From Cyanobacteriota bacterium (GTDB taxonomy: Bacteria > Cyanobacteriota > Cyanobacteriia > Phormidesmidales > Phormidesmidaceae), in NCBI GenBank assembly GCA_027592485.1, contig JAQCKL010000276.1, forward strand, positions 1 to 6,326: DNA of 6,326 nt, written 5' to 3'. The first letter of the stretch is position 1, and the number at the start of each line of letters is the position of its first letter. Positions 4,784 to 6,326 of the stretch are shown here, piece by piece. The notes beneath the pieces are model-generated. The model saw only the letters and a list, made by a program, of their open reading frames with translations, had not been told where the DNA came from and searched no databases. The translations under genes were made by a program, and so were the position numbers.

Positions 4784-5866
4784 ATGACCCAATCTTTCCG
4801 CATTACGCTGCTGCCTGGCGACGGCATTGGCCCTGAAATCATGGCCGTCACCCTAGACGTGCTCAAACAAGTGGGCAGCAAGCTCGATCTGGAATTCACC
4901 TTTCAAGAGGCGCTGATTGGGGGGGCAGCCATTGATGCCACCGGGGGACCGCTGCCCGAGGAAACCCTGACCGCCTGTCGAGAGAGTGATGCAATCTTGC
5001 TGGCGGCGATCGGCGGCTACAAGTGGGATACCCTACCCCGTGAGCTGCGTCCCGAGACCGGACTACTGGGGATGCGGGCGGGGCTGGGGCTATTTGCCAA
5101 CCTCCGACCGGCGACGATCTTGCCCCAACTGATTGATGCCTCTTCCCTAAAGCGAGAGGTGGTCGAAGGGGTGGACATCATGGTGGTGCGGGAACTCACC
5201 GGCGGCATCTACTTTGGTAAACCCAAGGGGGTGTTTACCACCGAAACCGGCGAACAGCGGGGGGTCAACACCATGGCCTACACCGATAGCGAGATCGATC
5301 GCATTGGTCGCGTCGCCTTTGAGACGGCCCAAAAGCGCGGTGGCAAACTCTGTTCGGTGGATAAGGCGAATGTGCTGGAGGTGTCGCAATTGTGGCGCGA
5401 TCGCATCACCGCAATGTCCGCTGATTACAGCGATGTGGAATTGTCCCATCTCTATGTAGACAACGCCGCTATGCAGTTGGTGCGCTGGCCCAAGCAGTTT
5501 GACACCATCGTCACCGGCAACCTATTTGGCGATATCCTCTCCGATGCCGCCGCCATGCTCACCGGCAGTATCGGCATGTTGCCCTCCGCCAGCCTCGGCG
5601 CGGATGGGCCAGGGGTATTTGAACCGGTCCATGGATCCGCCCCTGACATCGCGGGTCAAGATAAAGCCAATCCTTTGGCCCAAGTTTTAAGCGCGGCGAT
5701 GATGTTGCGCTATGGTTTGAACCAACCCCAGGCCGCCGACCTGATTGAAACATCAGTACTATCTGTGTTAGATCAGGGATATCGCACCGGCGATATTATG
5801 GCTGAGGGGGCGACCCTGGTGGGCTGTCAGGCCATGGGTGAGGTGCTGTTAAAAGCCCTTGCTTAA
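4784..5866 (+). CDS. leuB: 3-isopropylmalate dehydrogenase
   Basis: 360-residue NAD-dependent beta-decarboxylating dehydrogenase of leucine synthesis. It converts (2R,3S)-3-isopropylmalate to 2-oxoisocaproate with release of CO2, in the cytoplasm, as a homodimer. Signatures run the full length: LLPGDGIGPEI (9-19); substrate arginines Arg98 (GMRAG), Arg108 (ANLRP) and Arg136 (VVREL); catalytic Tyr143 in GGIYFG and Lys194 in SVDKANV; metal-binding Asp226 (YVDNAAM), Asp250 and Asp254 (NLFGDILSD); and the NAD loop EPVHGSAPDIAGQDKANP (280-297). The MRAGLGLFANLRP segment favours LeuB over isocitrate or tartrate dehydrogenase. Length is normal and nothing is missing. The ATG at 4784 has no clear Shine-Dalgarno (upstream CCCCATAAACCC), which is common in cyanobacteria, but it places the first motif at the usual distance. 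The gene appears to stand alone, with no leuA, leuC or leuD in view. Confidence 0.97.
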   Translation: MTQSFRITLLPGDGIGPEIMAVTLDVLKQVGSKLDLEFTFQEALIGGAAIDATGGPLPEETLTACRESDAILLAAIGGYKWDTLPRELRPETGLLGMRAGLGLFANLRPATILPQLIDASSLKREVVEGVDIMVVRELTGGIYFGKPKGVFTTETGEQRGVNTMAYTDSEIDRIGRVAFETAQKRGGKLCSVDKANVLEVSQLWRDRITAMSADYSDVELSHLYVDNAAMQLVRWPKQFDTIVTGNLFGDILSDAAAMLTGSIGMLPSASLGADGPGVFEPVHGSAPDIAGQDKANPLAQVLSAAMMLRYGLNQPQAADLIETSVLSVLDQGYRTGDIMAEGATLVGCQAMGEVLLKALA

Positions 5867-5879
5867 CAAAAGGTTGTTA
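5864..5879 (+). repeat. small inverted repeat at the leuB stop codon
   Basis: TAACAA-AAGG-TTGTTA is a perfect 6-bp inverted repeat that includes the leuB TAA. The stem is weak and no T-run follows, so I do not call it a terminator. leuB may be co-transcribed with the small gene 77 bp downstream. Confidence 0.4.
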
Positions 5880-5943
5880 GACCAGCCACCCATGGGGATG
5901 TATCGATTAAAGTCTTGCTATCTCACTGAAGGGTTCTTACGCC

Positions 5944-6225
5944 GTGCATAGCTATAGCTATAACCAACCGCTGCCACCAGCACCGTTGCCCCCCCGCCAC
6001 GAACCCATTGGCATGGCGGCAGTGTTCGACCCGTCCTTGCTGAAGGCAGCGCGGCATATTTATCGGACCTATTACGAGGTCCATGCCGATGATGTGCAAC
6101 GGCCCATTGGCGTCGCGATCGGGCGCAAAACCCGACGCGGCAAGCTGATTTTTGGGGGCCGCCCGGTACTGCTACCCAGTGAGTGCTTTATTCCCCTCGC
6201 CCAAATCGAACCCGATATTCATTAA
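5944..6225 (+). CDS. 93-aa hypothetical protein
   Basis: No family recognised. The GTG at 5944 has a GAAGGG element (5928-5933) 10 nt upstream and gives a flexible, proline-rich N-terminus (QPLPPAPLPPRHEP). An ATG at 6013 would give a 70-residue core starting MAAVFDPSLLKAARHIYR. The core has a basic helix (LLKAARHIYRTYYEV, about residues 32-46). After it comes a strand-rich segment with VAIGRKTRRGKLIFGG (57-72), then RPVLLPSECFIPLAQIE. There is no signal peptide or membrane span. The cluster GRKTRRGK is basic enough to touch nucleic acid, but this is only a charge argument. It reads as a real conserved-looking small protein with HIP1-like codon context typical of its neighbours. It lies 77 bp after leuB on the same strand and may share its transcript. 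Confidence 0.68.
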   Translation: MHSYSYNQPLPPAPLPPRHEPIGMAAVFDPSLLKAARHIYRTYYEVHADDVQRPIGVAIGRKTRRGKLIFGGRPVLLPSECFIPLAQIEPDIH

Positions 6226-6252
6226 GGTCGCGGCTGCACGGATCCCGAGTTC

Positions 6253-6277
6253 AGGGGTTTGGCATTGCCAAACCCCT
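6253..6277. repeat. perfect palindromic hairpin, possible dispersed repeat or bidirectional terminator
   Basis: Arms AGGGGTTTGGC (6253-6263) and GCCAAACCCCT (6267-6277) pair perfectly over 11 bp around a 3-nt loop. No T-run follows on either strand. Its position 27 bp after the 93-aa gene, and overlapping the stop of a possible convergent gene, suits a shared transcription end. Similar GGGGTTTGGC palindromes are, from memory, scattered through many cyanobacterial genomes as repeats. Confidence 0.75.
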
Positions 6278-6326
6278 ACCGCCAGTCCAGGTAATCTTTA
6301 AGCAGGGCGGGTTTTGACATCAAAAT
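6276..6326 (-). CDS. possible 3' end of a convergent gene (16 codons and TAG)
   Basis: Reading leftwards from the window edge, the minus strand gives ILMSKPALLKDYLDWR and then TAG (6276-6278). The residues look like a genuine protein C-terminus, and the stop sits in the palindrome arm, where a convergent gene would end. At this length it cannot be proven or assigned to a family. Confidence 0.38.
   Translation of the reverse strand: MLMSKPALLKDYLDWR

Noticed and set aside
4669..4899. Minus-strand 76-codon frame over the start of leuB
   Set aside because: It is antisense to leuB, and its composition follows from leuB codons.
1..6326. tRNA, rRNA, CRISPR array, insertion sequence or phage genes
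   Set aside because: I found no cloverleaf, no regularly spaced direct repeats and no transposase. The only integrase-like sequence is the degenerate domain fused to the TetR protein, with no attachment sites seen.

Overview
The window reads as chromosomal DNA of a cyanobacterium. The octamer GCGATCGC (HIP1, typical of cyanobacterial genomes) occurs nine times in 6.3 kb, at 265, 620, 2532, 2796, 3023, 3309, 4320, 4553 and 5397. The gene content fits: a Tll0287-type (DUF3365) haem/HAMP membrane protein, a DesC-type acyl-lipid delta-9 desaturase, a small exported PPC protein of a kind common in cyanobacteria, and leuB. Genus cannot be fixed from this alone; a filamentous or unicellular Leptolyngbya-like lineage is a guess.

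Layout. 1-645 (+) is the 3' part of a redox/haem-sensor-like membrane protein whose start lies outside the window. 646-1524 is a gene-poor, HIP1-free stretch. It holds a 77-aa orphan gene (922-1155, -), a strong minus-strand intrinsic terminator (1324-1350) and possibly a structured 3'-UTR RNA. 1525-1968 (-) encodes a secreted PPC-domain protein. 2088-3335 (-) encodes a 415-aa fusion of a TetR-type regulator with a tyrosine-recombinase-like domain that has lost most catalytic residues. 3336-3522 is a divergent control region with two identical 24-bp copies of a 17-bp palindrome. 3523-4368 (+) is the desaturase, closed by an intrinsic terminator. 4369-4783 contains the decayed C-terminus of a histidine kinase. 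4784-5866 (+) is leuB. 5944-6225 (+) is a 93-aa protein of unknown function, followed by a perfect 11-bp-stem palindrome and what may be the last codons of a convergent gene running in from the right edge.

How the parts may work together. The most coherent unit is the regulator, twin operators and desaturase. The palindromes flank a candidate sigma70-type promoter reading into desC: one covers the -35 box and the other the predicted start site. The regulator's start codon is 10 bp from the nearer one. The simple inference is that the TetR-recombinase fusion represses the desaturase and itself, sensing an acyl or lipid-related ligand. This would resemble DesT and FabR in proteobacteria in logic, but with an added recombinase-derived domain whose role is unknown. 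The other genes show no clear functional link to this unit.
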